Shown piece by piece: positions 42,982 through 52,626 of a stretch of 64,000 nt of DNA. The notes under the pieces were generated by a model. It searched no databases. It had not been told where the DNA came from and saw only the letters and a list, made by a program, of their open reading frames with translations. Source of the stretch: JAQVYB01 sp964490935. Its GTDB lineage: Bacteria; Verrucomicrobiota; Kiritimatiellia; RZYC01. The position numbers and the translations under genes are program-made. Numbering within the stretch: the first letter of the stretch is position 1; every line of letters starts with the position of its first letter. The stretch lies in contig CAZBEO010000005.1 in NCBI GenBank assembly GCA_964490935.1, positions 9,726-73,725 of the forward strand, given 5' to 3'.

Positions 42982-43926
42982 ATGATCGTTACACGGACCA
43001 TGTTGTCTCTTGTTCTTCTCACTTTTTGCCTGAGCGGCCCAGCGCAAGCCTGGGGTCCCGAGGGGCACGGCATGATTGCCCTCATTGCCAACAGCTATCT
43101 GACGCCAACAACCCGCGAAAAAATGGAGGACCTGCTTGATGAAGACCGCCTCAGTGACCCCGAAGTTTCTTGCTGGCCGGATGAGATTCGGGGAATCAAG
43201 GAGTATAAAGAAATATATCCAAACAACGGGAAATGGCACTACATTGATTTCGATGCCGCTCTGCGTTACACCAAAAATTTCAAGCTAGAGATGCCCGAAG
43301 GAGAAGATAACGTCGTCCGTCAGATTCCTCGGTGGCAGAAGGTACTGGCCTCGCCGGATTCCACCCAGCAGCAAAAACTCGATGCCCTGCGCTTTCTTGC
43401 CCACTTTGTCGGCGATCTGCACCAGCCCCTGCATGGTGTCTCCCGTTACAATGACATGGGCGGAAATATGCTTCCCGTGAACTCTTTCCAAGGAATACAC
43501 TACTCCTTTGACGCCGATACCCCCATGGACTATCCGCCCAGCCTGCACAGCGTATGGGACACCTCTCTCGTCCTGGAACTTATGGGCAACCACCGATTCA
43601 AAACCGCTGCCCGCAAGCTGAGAAAAGAAATCAAACGCGACAACCTGCAACTCTGGTCGCAGGGCGATGCTTTCGACTGGGCAACGGAGAGCTACTGGAT
43701 TGCCCGCAAGCACGCCTACTGCTGGACCGATGATAACCCCGTGCCCTTCAAGTGGGCCCGCCCCGGCATGGACCTGACCATGGACAACTACATCGCCTCG
43801 CAGCTCCCTTTTGTCAGCGAACAACTGAAAAAGGGCGGCGTCCGGCTTGCCCGCATACTGAACGAAGCCCTCGACCCCGAATATCAGCCGCCCGCGCCGC
43901 CCGCCGCGCCGCCCGCCGAAAAATGA
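42982..43926 (+). CDS. secreted S1/P1-type nuclease
   Basis: 314 residues from the ATG at 42982 (AGGAG upstream). The signal peptide ends at AQA, leaving Trp24 as the mature N-terminus; in S1/P1 nucleases this Trp is a zinc ligand. AWGPEGHGMIA, WPDEIRGI, KWHYIDF, FLAHFVGDLHQPLHGVSRYNDMGGN and LHSVWD supply the trinuclear zinc cluster's His and Asp ligands. It degrades single-stranded DNA or RNA, or 3'-nucleotides, outside the cytoplasm, probably for phosphate or nucleoside recovery. The C-terminus is a Pro/Ala-rich tail. It follows the glycosyltransferase by 52 bp. Confidence 0.93.
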   Translation: MIVTRTMLSLVLLTFCLSGPAQAWGPEGHGMIALIANSYLTPTTREKMEDLLDEDRLSDPEVSCWPDEIRGIKEYKEIYPNNGKWHYIDFDAALRYTKNFKLEMPEGEDNVVRQIPRWQKVLASPDSTQQQKLDALRFLAHFVGDLHQPLHGVSRYNDMGGNMLPVNSFQGIHYSFDADTPMDYPPSLHSVWDTSLVLELMGNHRFKTAARKLRKEIKRDNLQLWSQGDAFDWATESYWIARKHAYCWTDDNPVPFKWARPGMDLTMDNYIASQLPFVSEQLKKGGVRLARILNEALDPEYQPPAPPAAPPAEK

Positions 43927-44185
43927 TGCGTGGTTTGCGCCCCTACTTTGTCGGCTCAAGCAGTTTCGCCGAACCGATCTCGCGAAGCAGGAAGTAGTTG
44001 AGGATGGCCCGAATGGCGCCAGCTGCGTTTGCACCGACTATGGCGTCTTTCAGGTACGTGAGCATCGCCTCGTGCTGGAAAAGTTGGAATAGGGATTGAA
44101 CAGGGGCGGGAACAATCGCTATACCGGACTGAGCCGGTGTTTCTTTGAGACAATATTTTGTGCAATAGCGGGAGGAGAACGAATT

Positions 44186-45295
44186 ATGGGCTTATGGAAA
44201 AAAGTGGCAGGACAGTTTGTTGATGTCATCGAGTGGGACAACGCATCGCAGGATACGCTGGTCTGGAAGTTTCCCCGGTACGACAATGAAATCAAAAATG
44301 GGGCGCAACTTATTGTGCGCGAAACGCAGTCGGCGGTCTTTCTGCACGAGGGGCAATTGGGCGATGTGTTTCAGCCGGGGCGTCACGAGCTGACCACGTC
44401 GAATATCCCGGTGCTGACCACGCTCGCAAGCTGGAAATATGCCTTTAATGCGCCATTCCGCTGCGATGTTTTCTTTGTGAATCTGCGCCAGTTCACGAAT
44501 TTGAAGTGGGGCACGCAGAATCCGATCATGCTGCGCGACCCGGAGTTCGGCCCGGTGCGCCTGCGGGCGTTCGGCACGTATTGCGTTCGGGTAAAGGACC
44601 CCGGGCGATTCGTGCAGCAGATCAGCGGGATTCTCCCGGAGTTTCGGACGGAAGATATTACGATGCAGTTCAGGAACATCCTGGTGAGCCGTTTGGCAGA
44701 TGCGCTCGGTGAGATAAAGATACCGGTGTTGGACCTGGCCGCGAATTATAATGAATTGGGAGGCCGCTTGCAGGAGCAGATGCAGCACGAGTTCGAGGAG
44801 TACGGGGTGGAACTCACGAAGTTTCTCGTCGAGAACATTTCGCTGCCGCCGGAGGTGGAGCAGGCGCTGGACAAGCGGTCCTCCATGGGCGTTCTCGGAA
44901 ATATGGGTGCCTACACGCAATTTCAAACGGCCAATGCGATTGGCGACATGGCCAACAATCCGGGCGGCTCCGGCTCGGGCATGATGGGTGTGATTGCGGG
45001 TATGGGCGTGGGCAATGTGATGGGCGGCACGATGCAACAGAATGCGCAGGCACCCCAGCAGCCGGGGGCGATGCCGCCGCCGCTGCCCGCTGCGGCGGCT
45101 TGGTATGCGGGGGTGAATGGGCAGCAGATCGGCCCGCTGACACCGGAGGCCTTCCGGCAACAAATTGCCGCTGGAGGCATTACGCCGGAGACGCTGGTTT
45201 GGAAGCAGGGCATGGCGAATTGGTGTGCTGCGCAGCAGGTAGGCGAGTTGGCCGGGTTGTTCAACAGCCCGCCGCCGATGCCTCCATCCCCGTAA
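44186..45295 (+). CDS. SPFH-domain protein with C-terminal GYF_2 domain
   Basis: 369 residues from the ATG at 44186 (GGAGGAG upstream). Residues 1-220 are an SPFH/virion-core-like domain of the YdjI type: FVDVIEWDNASQDTLVWKFP, VRETQSAVFLHEGQLGDVF, LRAFGTYCVRVKDP. A Gly/Met/Pro-rich linker follows (about 245-300), and then a GYF_2 domain (303-350): WYAGVNGQQIGPLTPE, GGITPETLVWKQGMANW. SPFH proteins form membrane-associated rings or scaffolds, and GYF_2 probably binds proline-rich or membrane partners. It is 64 bp ahead of the Tim44/zinc-ribbon gene, and the two likely form one unit. Confidence 0.9.
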   Translation: MGLWKKVAGQFVDVIEWDNASQDTLVWKFPRYDNEIKNGAQLIVRETQSAVFLHEGQLGDVFQPGRHELTTSNIPVLTTLASWKYAFNAPFRCDVFFVNLRQFTNLKWGTQNPIMLRDPEFGPVRLRAFGTYCVRVKDPGRFVQQISGILPEFRTEDITMQFRNILVSRLADALGEIKIPVLDLAANYNELGGRLQEQMQHEFEEYGVELTKFLVENISLPPEVEQALDKRSSMGVLGNMGAYTQFQTANAIGDMANNPGGSGSGMMGVIAGMGVGNVMGGTMQQNAQAPQQPGAMPPPLPAAAAWYAGVNGQQIGPLTPEAFRQQIAAGGITPETLVWKQGMANWCAAQQVGELAGLFNSPPPMPPSP

Positions 45296-45359
45296 TGCCC
45301 CTGCCGCCCGAGCGCCCGCGAATCAACCGGCGCAATGAAAAAATAATGAGGAACGCGGC

Positions 45360-47312
45360 ATGAGAAAAATAGGCACAGCAACCTTTGTGCGGCGTTGTAT
45401 AACCGCGGTTCCTTTTAAGTTCGTTGCCCTCTTTCTTTTTGTTTTTGCGATGTGTTGCACCGATGTTCTTGCACGTGCGGGCGGCGGTGAAGGGTACGGC
45501 GGTGGGAGCGGGGGTTCTGGCGGAGGAGACTCGGGCGGTGGCGGTGGTGATGTGTTTATCATCTATATGCTGCTGAATCTGTGCATCCGGCATCCGGTGA
45601 TCGGCATTCCGCTGCTGATTGTTGTGGCGGTGCTGTATTTTAAATACGGGGGTCAGCTTCAGGCGAAGCGACAGGGCGGCGTGATTCGTCGTGGGCGGCA
45701 GGTGCAGGCCGGCGCGGACGTGGCTTCCGCTATGGAACGGATTCGCGGGCGTGATGCGCAATTCACGCAAGAGCATTTGCTGAGTAGGCTGAAGAAGGCG
45801 TTCCTAGTTGTGCAGAAGGATTGGAGCCGCCAGGACTTGAGCGCGGCCCGTGCGTTTATGTCGGATGGGATGGTGGAGCGCTTTGAGCTTCAATTCATGG
45901 AGCAGCGCGAGCGAGGTGTGCGGAACGAGATACGGGATGTTCGGGTGACGGATATGGCGCTGGTTCAGGCCGAATCGGATGCGCTGTTTGATACGGTGAG
46001 CGTTCGGATCACGGCATCGGCGGTGGACCTCACGAAAGACCTGAAAACAGATGCGCGGGTGGATGGATCGAACGTCGCGCAGGAGTTTACGGAGTTCTGG
46101 AGTTTTGCGCGTCGTCCCGGTGCGAAAACGTTACAGAGCGGCGGGTTGATCGAGGGGAATTGTCCGAACTGCGGTGCATTGCTTCAATTGAACGAGTCAG
46201 CTCAATGTGCTTCGTGCGGGGCCGTGGTGCGTAGCGGGGAGTATGATTGGATACTGACGGAGATTACGCAGGCGTGCGAATGGGTGGCGGTGGAGAGTGA
46301 TGCCGTGGCAGGGGTGGAGGCGTTGCGCGTGGCGGACCCCGGGCTTTGCATACAGCATTTGGAAGACCGTGCCGGGGTCATGTTCTGGCGTTATGTGGCC
46401 GCCCTGCGGAAGGGACGCATTGATCCAATCCGCAAAATGGCGACGGAGTCATTCTGCGCGGAACTGAAGAAGCGTTTTGAACCGGGGCCGCAGGGGCTCC
46501 GCCGATATTTTGGTGAGTGCGCGATCGGTTCGGTCGAAACAGAAGGCGTATTGCATGGGGCGGACTACGATCGGGCGGTGATGGGGGTCCGCTGGAGCGG
46601 TGCGGCTTATTCTGTGGCCTCGGGTGCGGCGCCCCGCCGGGAGGCAGAGGCGCATGTGATTTACGATTTGTTTGTCCTGATTCGGAAGCACGGGGTGAAA
46701 ACTGATGTTTCGCTGAGTCTGAGTTCGGCGCATTGCGCCTCCTGCGGCGCGGCGGTTCACGAGGAGGAGGCCAATGCCTGCGCCTATTGCAGTGCCGTAT
46801 TAAACGATGGCTCATCGGACTGGGTGTTGGAGGATATTCTTAAGGTCTATTCGCCGGAGGCGTTGGCGCTGCGCGAAAAAATACGGGCGACGGACCCGAC
46901 GGTGGTTTCGCGTCGTTCTGCGAGTGCGTTGGAACAGGCGGCCTGGATGGTGCAGGTGATGTTGGCCGATGGCACGATCGACGAGAAAGAGACCGAAGCA
47001 CTGCGGCATTTTGCGGAGCGCCGGCAGATTCCGCGCGAGCGTTTAGAGGCCATGATGGCGGCGGGCCGGGCCGGTGTGCTGACGGTTTCCGCACCTGAAA
47101 ATCAAGAGGAAGCGAATGAGTGGCTGGACTCCATGGCTGAAATGGTGTTGGCTGATGGGGTGGTTTCGCCGAAGGAAAAAGAGGCCATGGTCAACATGGC
47201 GAGTCGTCTGCATTTTACGGAAACGGACATCGTCCAGGTGCTCGCTCGCAAGCGCACAGAGCTGTATCAGCAGAGCAAGGCCCGGTTGAAGGCGAACCGA
47301 AAAATGGAGTGA
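45360..47312 (+). CDS. Tim44-like, zinc-ribbon and TerB-like multidomain membrane protein
   Basis: 650 residues. Signal or first helix (19-36), Gly-rich stretch (41-63), second helix (65-94), Tim44-like domain (about 133-255, with LLSRLKKAFLVVQKDWSRQDL), zinc ribbon 1 (C268-C271, C283-C286), a second Tim44-like domain (about 335-455), zinc ribbon 2 (CASC...CAYC, about 461-480), and two acidic helical TerB-like segments (MVQVMLADGTIDEKETEAL; MAEMVLADGVVSPKEKEAM). The Gly-rich exported form is common in bacterial Tim44-like proteins, whose role is unclear. Pairing with an SPFH-GYF_2 gene suggests a membrane scaffold with metal-dependent binding modules. Confidence 0.88.
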   Translation: MRKIGTATFVRRCITAVPFKFVALFLFVFAMCCTDVLARAGGGEGYGGGSGGSGGGDSGGGGGDVFIIYMLLNLCIRHPVIGIPLLIVVAVLYFKYGGQLQAKRQGGVIRRGRQVQAGADVASAMERIRGRDAQFTQEHLLSRLKKAFLVVQKDWSRQDLSAARAFMSDGMVERFELQFMEQRERGVRNEIRDVRVTDMALVQAESDALFDTVSVRITASAVDLTKDLKTDARVDGSNVAQEFTEFWSFARRPGAKTLQSGGLIEGNCPNCGALLQLNESAQCASCGAVVRSGEYDWILTEITQACEWVAVESDAVAGVEALRVADPGLCIQHLEDRAGVMFWRYVAALRKGRIDPIRKMATESFCAELKKRFEPGPQGLRRYFGECAIGSVETEGVLHGADYDRAVMGVRWSGAAYSVASGAAPRREAEAHVIYDLFVLIRKHGVKTDVSLSLSSAHCASCGAAVHEEEANACAYCSAVLNDGSSDWVLEDILKVYSPEALALREKIRATDPTVVSRRSASALEQAAWMVQVMLADGTIDEKETEALRHFAERRQIPRERLEAMMAAGRAGVLTVSAPENQEEANEWLDSMAEMVLADGVVSPKEKEAMVNMASRLHFTETDIVQVLARKRTELYQQSKARLKANRKME

Positions 47313-47392
47313 ATCGCCACGAAAAACACCAAAAGGCACAAAACAGGAATTGCCGCGTAGGGGTTGCGTTTTCCTGAGAGGATCGGGCAGGA

Positions 47393-49873
47393 TCAGGGTT
47401 CGTTTGAGAGTAATTGCTGATAGTGGTCCAGCTCCACCCGAAGGGACGGTTCTGAAGCAACAGCGAGGTCGGCATAACGGGTGACCCAGGATTTTGGGGC
47501 GTTGATCGCTTGGCAGAAAAGGGCCAGCGCCATATACCGTTCGGCCTTGGTTTGCGCGGCCATGCCGGAAGTGGCAAGAGTGCTTTCAGCCAGCTTGATA
47601 TAGAGTGGATTGCCAATTTGATCCCATGACTTGACGGTTTCGCCGTGCGCCAGGGCGATCACAATGCCGTTGCGGTCCGCCCGTTTGGGCTCTCCTCCCA
47701 GCATTTTTTTCACGGCGGCAGGAAGCGGTGCCTTACCGACTTCGCTAACGACCATCTGTTCCAGGGCTGCCATACCCGAATAAAGTGAGTCTATTTCCCG
47801 GGCATCGCGTTGCCCTTCATCCGTGGTTAATTTCGGCAGATTTTTCGTGAGAAGTTCCTGTGCCAGCGAATAGTTTCGCTGATTGATGGTGGGTGCGGCG
47901 GCGGCGGTGGCTTGACGAATGCTGGCTTCATCGGCTTCTACGTCCAGGCGGTGCTGGCGTTCCGTCTCGGCCTGCTCAGCTTCCCGCCGCGCTCGTTCGG
48001 CTTCTTCTTGCTGTTTTAGGGCCTCGCGTGCGGCCTGTTCACGTTGCTTTCTGGATTCGGCCTCTGCCCGCCGGATGGCTTCCTCGTTCACCACGGGAGT
48101 CGGTGTGGGTTGCGCCAGGGTTTCCTGTTGGCCGACCTTCGGTTTACTCCGATTGACGTAGGCCATAAAAATAGGGGGAGCGCCGACCTGATAGCTTTCT
48201 AGGCGCTCGAGGGCCTTGTCGAAATTGCCTCGGGCGATGAATTTATCGAGCAGTTCCTGCCGCTGTTCCCACTTGTTTATTTGATCGCTCAGGAGCATGG
48301 CAACGGGTTGAAAGAGATAGGGCCAGAGTCGTTCTTCGCTGAGCGTGGCGGAGTCGATGTAAGCATTGAGTTGCTGGTGGGCACCGGCGTAATTGGCCTG
48401 AGCAAGCATTTTAACGCCCATCACGTAGGCGGAGTAGTCCCGATACCAGCGGGGCCATTTTTCCGGTCCGGGCTCGAAAAGTTGGTTGGTACTGACTAGA
48501 TAAAAGGCCAAGCCAGCAGGCATCAGGGCGCGGTTCGGCTCGCCATCGATCATTTCTGGAATGTCTTTTCCAAGCAGTTTTGAGAGCGTGTTGCTTAGTT
48601 CATTGGTGTTGAGGGCAAGTAACTGGACCGTTGCGCGAAAGATGGGTATCCAGTCTTTTCCGGGATGCTCTGCGGGTAGTGAGGCGTCGAAGCGAATCAG
48701 CGAATCATCCATGCTCATCAGGGCCGCCGGTTCAAAACGATAGATGTTGCGTGTCCAGGTATTCGCATGATTGATCAACTGCTGCTGTTGCTCCGTGGAA
48801 AAAAATGAGTCTTCCCTATTAAGGAAGAACCAAGCGCCTGTGCCAGCGGCGCCCAAAAGGATGAGAAAAAGTACAACCCAGAATCCGCACCCCGTCTTTT
48901 TTTCTCCGGGAGGGCGGACGGGGGTGCGCGTTACAATTTGAATCACGCTTTCTATGTCGCTCAGGAGCGAGGTGTAATTAGGGTAGCGCATGGATGGATC
49001 AGGTTCGAGCATCCGGGCGACCAGCTTGGCCGTGACCTCGTGAAGCGTAGGCTTGACGTCGAGAATGGAAGGCGCATAGTTTTTGAGTCGCGCGAGTACA
49101 ACATCGGCGGCGGTATCACCTTCGAAGGGGGGTTGTCCGGTCAGGGCGTGGAAGAGGGTGGCGCCGAGGCTGTAAATATCGGAGCGATAGTCCTCCTGCT
49201 GTCTGCGTGCTTTTTCCGGGGCGATATAATAGGGTGTTCCCCATATTTCGCCGGGTTTTGTGTGTTGTCCACGTTGCAGGAACTGGGCGAGGCCGAAGTC
49301 GGCGATTTTGGCGGTTTGATGCTGATCGAACAGAATGTTTTCCGGTTTGATGTCGCCGTGGAACAGGCCCATTTCCTGGGCGGATTGAAGTCCGAGCGCG
49401 GCATCGCGGCAAACTTCCAGTGCGCGGAGTTCGGGCAGCGGGTGGTGCTCAATCATTTTGTCGAGCTGGCCACCGTTGATCAGTTCCATCACGATAAACG
49501 GTTTGTTGCGCTCCTCGCCGACCTGAAAAATCTGTACGACATACGGGCTGTTGATTTGTGCCGCAGCCCGGGCCTCGCGGAGGAAGTTATCCATGGCGGC
49601 AGGATCATCCCCGAGAACCTTTCCCAGCACTTTAATGGCGACCTGGCGTCCGAGTTTGGTGTCATAGGCCTGAAAGACAGCACCCATACCGCCTTTTCCA
49701 AGAAACTGAAGTAGCAGAAAATCGCCGAGTTTTTTTGGTATGGGTTGTCGCGTGCCGCATTTGGGGCATTGTACTATTGAAAACGGCTCCGCATCAGATA
49801 CGTCCATGACGGTTCCGCACTTGTTGCAGGCGATGCTGTCCACCCGCTTTCCGATTATATCGTAATTGGTCAA
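47393..49873 (-). CDS. Ser/Thr protein kinase with zinc ribbon, membrane helix and coiled-coil sensor region
   Basis: 826 residues. An N-terminal zinc ribbon (CNKCG 16-20, CPKCG 36-40) precedes a complete kinase domain (50-310): LGKGGMGAVF, Lys81 in VAIKVL, HGDIKPEN with Asp174, ADFG with Asp192 and GTPYYIAPE. A membrane helix lies at 330-351. The outer region has a helical part, an Ala/Glu/Arg coiled coil (about 600-660) and a final helical domain. All catalytic residues are present, so it should be active, unlike the kinase at 33934. Its targets may include the neighbouring STAS protein; this is inference from position. The gene starts 265 bp after the STAS stop. Confidence 0.93.
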   Translation of the reverse strand: MTNYDIIGKRVDSIACNKCGTVMDVSDAEPFSIVQCPKCGTRQPIPKKLGDFLLLQFLGKGGMGAVFQAYDTKLGRQVAIKVLGKVLGDDPAAMDNFLREARAAAQINSPYVVQIFQVGEERNKPFIVMELINGGQLDKMIEHHPLPELRALEVCRDAALGLQSAQEMGLFHGDIKPENILFDQHQTAKIADFGLAQFLQRGQHTKPGEIWGTPYYIAPEKARRQQEDYRSDIYSLGATLFHALTGQPPFEGDTAADVVLARLKNYAPSILDVKPTLHEVTAKLVARMLEPDPSMRYPNYTSLLSDIESVIQIVTRTPVRPPGEKKTGCGFWVVLFLILLGAAGTGAWFFLNREDSFFSTEQQQQLINHANTWTRNIYRFEPAALMSMDDSLIRFDASLPAEHPGKDWIPIFRATVQLLALNTNELSNTLSKLLGKDIPEMIDGEPNRALMPAGLAFYLVSTNQLFEPGPEKWPRWYRDYSAYVMGVKMLAQANYAGAHQQLNAYIDSATLSEERLWPYLFQPVAMLLSDQINKWEQRQELLDKFIARGNFDKALERLESYQVGAPPIFMAYVNRSKPKVGQQETLAQPTPTPVVNEEAIRRAEAESRKQREQAAREALKQQEEAERARREAEQAETERQHRLDVEADEASIRQATAAAAPTINQRNYSLAQELLTKNLPKLTTDEGQRDAREIDSLYSGMAALEQMVVSEVGKAPLPAAVKKMLGGEPKRADRNGIVIALAHGETVKSWDQIGNPLYIKLAESTLATSGMAAQTKAERYMALALFCQAINAPKSWVTRYADLAVASEPSLRVELDHYQQLLSNEP

Positions 49874-50137
49874 AGCGCTATCATCCTGTTCATTATGCAG
49901 CCCGCTTCAGGCCTCCGCCTCGTTGCAGTCCGGGATATATCCGCCGCGAATGCCCTACACCTTAATTGGAACGTCGGCACATTGCAACAGGCTTTTTCAA
50001 CCCAAAGCGGGTTCTCCGCAACCCCATTGACGTTGGGTGATTCTGTAATGGTCTGATTCCCGGTTGATCACCGGGTGCCAACCCGTTTTGGTTAAAATCG
50101 CTACCGCGATTTAAAACACTTAAAGGCCTGCGGCCTG

Positions 50138-50521
50138 CTAAGATTTGTTCTGCGCATCCAGCACTTTTTGCTGCATGGCGGCGAAATAGCGGTCGGCCTC
50201 TTCCACGCTCTCAAAAATGCTGACTTTTGGAAGGACCTGGGCAATTTCAAAGACCTTGGCGATCTGCGGCTGCAAGCGCGTCATGACCACGGAGCCGCCC
50301 CGGGCCTCCATCTGCTTGCGGGCATTGAGCACCAGGCGAAGGCCCATGCTGCTGATAAAGGTAAGAGAGGCTAGATCGAACAGCAGCGCTCGGATAGGCC
50401 TGGCGAGAACTTCCGAGAGGATGTGCGAACATTCCTGCACGGTTTCGGAGTCGAGGCGGCCTTCGAGCGCCACCTCGCAGCCATCGGTTCCTCGGGAGCG
50501 TACGGTGGTTTTCAGTGTCAT
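50138..50521 (-). CDS. STAS-domain anti-sigma-factor antagonist-like protein
   Basis: 127 residues, one STAS domain. The phospho-site loop is LTFISSMGLR with Ser57-Ser58, in place of the DSSG of SpoIIAA. ALEGRLDSET and KVFEIAQVLPKVSIFES are the strand and helix blocks. Such proteins switch an anti-sigma kinase on or off by phosphorylation; no RsbW-like kinase is in the window, though a Ser/Thr kinase gene follows downstream. AAGGAA precedes the start. A similar STAS protein is at 63560. Confidence 0.9.
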   Translation of the reverse strand: MTLKTTVRSRGTDGCEVALEGRLDSETVQECSHILSEVLARPIRALLFDLASLTFISSMGLRLVLNARKQMEARGGSVVMTRLQPQIAKVFEIAQVLPKVSIFESVEEADRYFAAMQQKVLDAQNKS

Positions 50522-50565
50522 GCCGTGTGTTCCTTTCCTGCGTCTTTCGGTATGTACGTTTTGGT

Positions 50566-50835
50566 TCAGATGCCCATATTGCTCAAGGCACCAAGAACCT
50601 GGTTAATGCCGTCGGTCAGGTCCGGGTGTGAAACTTCCAGTCGGCGCGCGGTTCTTCGGAGTTCATCGAGCAGGGTGAGGCGATCGGGTCGGTCGGTAGC
50701 GTCATCGACCAGAAAGGCCGCGACTTTCTGTTGGAGTGTTTTTAGCTCGCTCCGGTTGGGTTCCGCCTGATCCGGAAGATGACTGATTTTTTCGCTCAGC
50801 CGGTTCAATGATTGCTTCAGTTTTTCTTTAGGCAC
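50566..50835 (-). CDS. DUF4404 family protein
   Basis: 89 residues from a GTG with GGGAGG upstream. Two amphipathic helices, the first with regular Leu spacing (LKQSLNRLSEKISHL) and the last with LEVSHPDLTDGINQVLGALSNMGI. The HPxLT...N.V...LSNMGI ending is the DUF4404 signature. The family is small, helical and uncharacterised, and often sits near stress or membrane genes. It lies between the TPR gene and the STAS gene on the same strand, with short gaps, so they may be cotranscribed. Confidence 0.75.
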   Translation of the reverse strand: MPKEKLKQSLNRLSEKISHLPDQAEPNRSELKTLQQKVAAFLVDDATDRPDRLTLLDELRRTARRLEVSHPDLTDGINQVLGALSNMGI

Positions 50836-50864
50836 GTAAACCTCCCTGCCTTTGGTTGTGGCGG

Positions 50865-51995
50865 TTATTCGGCAAATTTTATTTCGCTGTTGCGCGAAGA
50901 AAAAAAGGCGGCAAAATCTCCGTTGGTTCGCACGGCGTCAAACTCTGCGGCGTTGATCCAGGAACTGACAAAGGAGTGGCCGAAGCGGGCTGCCGCCTGC
51001 CGCAGCCAATCCAGACAGGCCTTCGGATCATTTTTGGCGGCATAACAAACCGCCAGATTGTAGTACACGACGGAGTCCTGTTCGTCGATGCCCATTTGCT
51101 CCATCAGCAGCTTGATGGCCCGGTCGTAGCTTCCTTGCCGGCGGTAAGCCAGACTCAGCATCTGACGCGCATCTCGGTTTTCGCCGTCGATTTCAAGAAT
51201 TTTTTTCAGGTGGAGGATCGTCGGTGGGTACAGGCCGAGGGTCATACCGGCTGAAGCGGCGGCGCGGCGTGCTTCGATGGAATAAGGTTGTTCTTCCAGC
51301 ATCCATTCAGCGAGCAGGAGGGCGGCCTCGTTTTCCTTCATGGCCAGCAGGGCACCCGCCAGACCCAGTTTGGCGTCCCAGCTTTCCGGCGTGGCGGCCA
51401 GGACCTCCAGCAGCTCTTGAACGGCCAAATCGTATTGCCTCATGCCAGCGTGTATGCGGGCACGCAGCCTCCGTGCGGGCATGTTTTCGGGCATGATCTC
51501 AAGCACACCGTCTACCTGGACGAGCGCCCGTTCCCACGCGCCGTCTTCAATTAGTTTGTAGGTTAGAGCCAATTGCTGATCGCCCGCTTTCGATTGTTCC
51601 TTCAGGATGGTCAGTTGTTCGAGGATGGGGCCCTCCGCCGGGGCCTTGCGAGGCCTGGCGGTCGATTTTAGTTCATTGGTTGTTGCCTTTGCCGCGTCTG
51701 CCGCATCCTTGTCTGTGTTGCGAAAAGAGCGAATGAGCAGGGCGGCATAGATCAGAAAAAGAAGCAGCATCAGGGCCAGGCCCGCACGGCGCAGGATATC
51801 GCGCTTTCGATCAGTGTGACTTCGTCGTCGGCGTGCGATGCGCCGGACCCGATCAGGCGGGGTTCCGTTTTCCAAGCGTGCCGATAGCTCCGCCGGAGTC
51901 AACGCGACGCGTATTTTTTTTCGGGAAGAGCCCTCACGTCTTTTGGGAAAGCCGCTTCGCTTGTTTTCGCCGTAGATGTCGTCCATTCTGCTCAT
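50865..51995 (-). CDS. membrane-anchored TPR protein
   Basis: 376 residues. A basic cytosolic N-terminus (about 1-68, many Arg and Lys) precedes one membrane helix (71-88, LALMLLLFLIYAALLIRS). Four to six tetratricopeptide repeats follow from about residue 140, for example ALVQVDGVLEIMPENMPARR, YDLAVQELLEVLAATPESWD and YDRAIKLLMEQMGIDEQDS. TPR arrays bind partner proteins. With the zinc-ribbon kinase, STAS and DUF4404 genes downstream on the same strand it may be part of one envelope-sensing unit. The start ATG has an alternative three codons on. Confidence 0.88.
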   Translation of the reverse strand: MSRMDDIYGENKRSGFPKRREGSSRKKIRVALTPAELSARLENGTPPDRVRRIARRRRSHTDRKRDILRRAGLALMLLLFLIYAALLIRSFRNTDKDAADAAKATTNELKSTARPRKAPAEGPILEQLTILKEQSKAGDQQLALTYKLIEDGAWERALVQVDGVLEIMPENMPARRLRARIHAGMRQYDLAVQELLEVLAATPESWDAKLGLAGALLAMKENEAALLLAEWMLEEQPYSIEARRAAASAGMTLGLYPPTILHLKKILEIDGENRDARQMLSLAYRRQGSYDRAIKLLMEQMGIDEQDSVVYYNLAVCYAAKNDPKACLDWLRQAAARFGHSFVSSWINAAEFDAVRTNGDFAAFFSSRNSEIKFAE

Positions 51996-52038
51996 GACGT
52001 TCTTTCGAAGAGACCTTATGCGGGGAAACTAGTTGAGC

Positions 52039-52362
52039 CTAGTAGACGCCGTTGGTGGGAGGATACAGATCATCCACCACCTCCACCACTCCAGGAGTTC
52101 CAAGCGCCAGAGAGACTGCCCTTGCGCGCACCATGTTACTAGTGGGTGCCTTGCCGCGCAGATAAACGACCCCGTCCTCCACCGTCACCATCAGGTGGCA
52201 GGCGGCTGTGACCTGGTCAATATCCAGGCGGATAGATACTGCATCCGCCAACTCCTGATCCGTAAGGGGGCCCGCCGCACCACTGGTGACGCAACCCGCA
52301 GCCAACCCGAGCCATACTGCACAGCAGCCCGCTAAAAAAATACGACCGCTTATCCTGCTCAT
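52039..52362 (-). CDS. BON-domain lipoprotein
   Basis: 107 residues from the ATG at 52362 (GAGGAG upstream); the longer frame lacks a signal start. The N-terminus is a lipoprotein signal with lipobox LAAGC (Cys at residue 24), so it is lipid-anchored. The BON domain follows: LADAVSIRLDIDQVTA, VTVEDGVVYLRGKAP and ARAVSLALGTPGVVEVVDDL. BON domains bind phospholipid or peptidoglycan in the periplasm, as in OsmY and DolP. It is 43 bp upstream of the TPR gene on the same strand. Confidence 0.88.
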   Translation of the reverse strand: MSRISGRIFLAGCCAVWLGLAAGCVTSGAAGPLTDQELADAVSIRLDIDQVTAACHLMVTVEDGVVYLRGKAPTSNMVRARAVSLALGTPGVVEVVDDLYPPTNGVY

Positions 52363-52626
52363 AACCCGTCTCCTCGTGAAAACCATCACCGTACTCGACG
52401 GCACCGCATGCACACGACCCGTCACTGATTGACGTGGAATCTACACCAGTCGGAAAGGGGCGTCACCTATTATTTTCCTTAAAGCCCGGAAACCGAAAGA
52501 ATCAAACATTATTTAAAAAAGGTTTTGCATCGCCTTTTCGCATTCGGTAGGTTTTTGACACTCCAGTCGGTAAGGCGGTGGGGTCATGTTGTTATAACGA
52601 ACAGTAGATAAACAGGAGAATTGAGT

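Noticed and set aside
43940..44090. Minus-strand open frame ending LREIGSAKLLEPTK
   Set aside because: Only about 60 codons without start, homologue I know or ribosome site; it lies in the leader of the SPFH gene. Not enough to call a gene remnant.
50060..50076. Hairpin CCCGGTTGATCACCGGG as terminator
   Set aside because: Perfect stem but no T run follows on either strand within 10 bp, so I do not call a terminator.
52555..52598. Promoter for the porin gene from TTGACA at 52555
   Set aside because: The only -10-like hexamer, TATAAC at 52593, is 32 bp away, and no -35 lies 16-18 bp before it.
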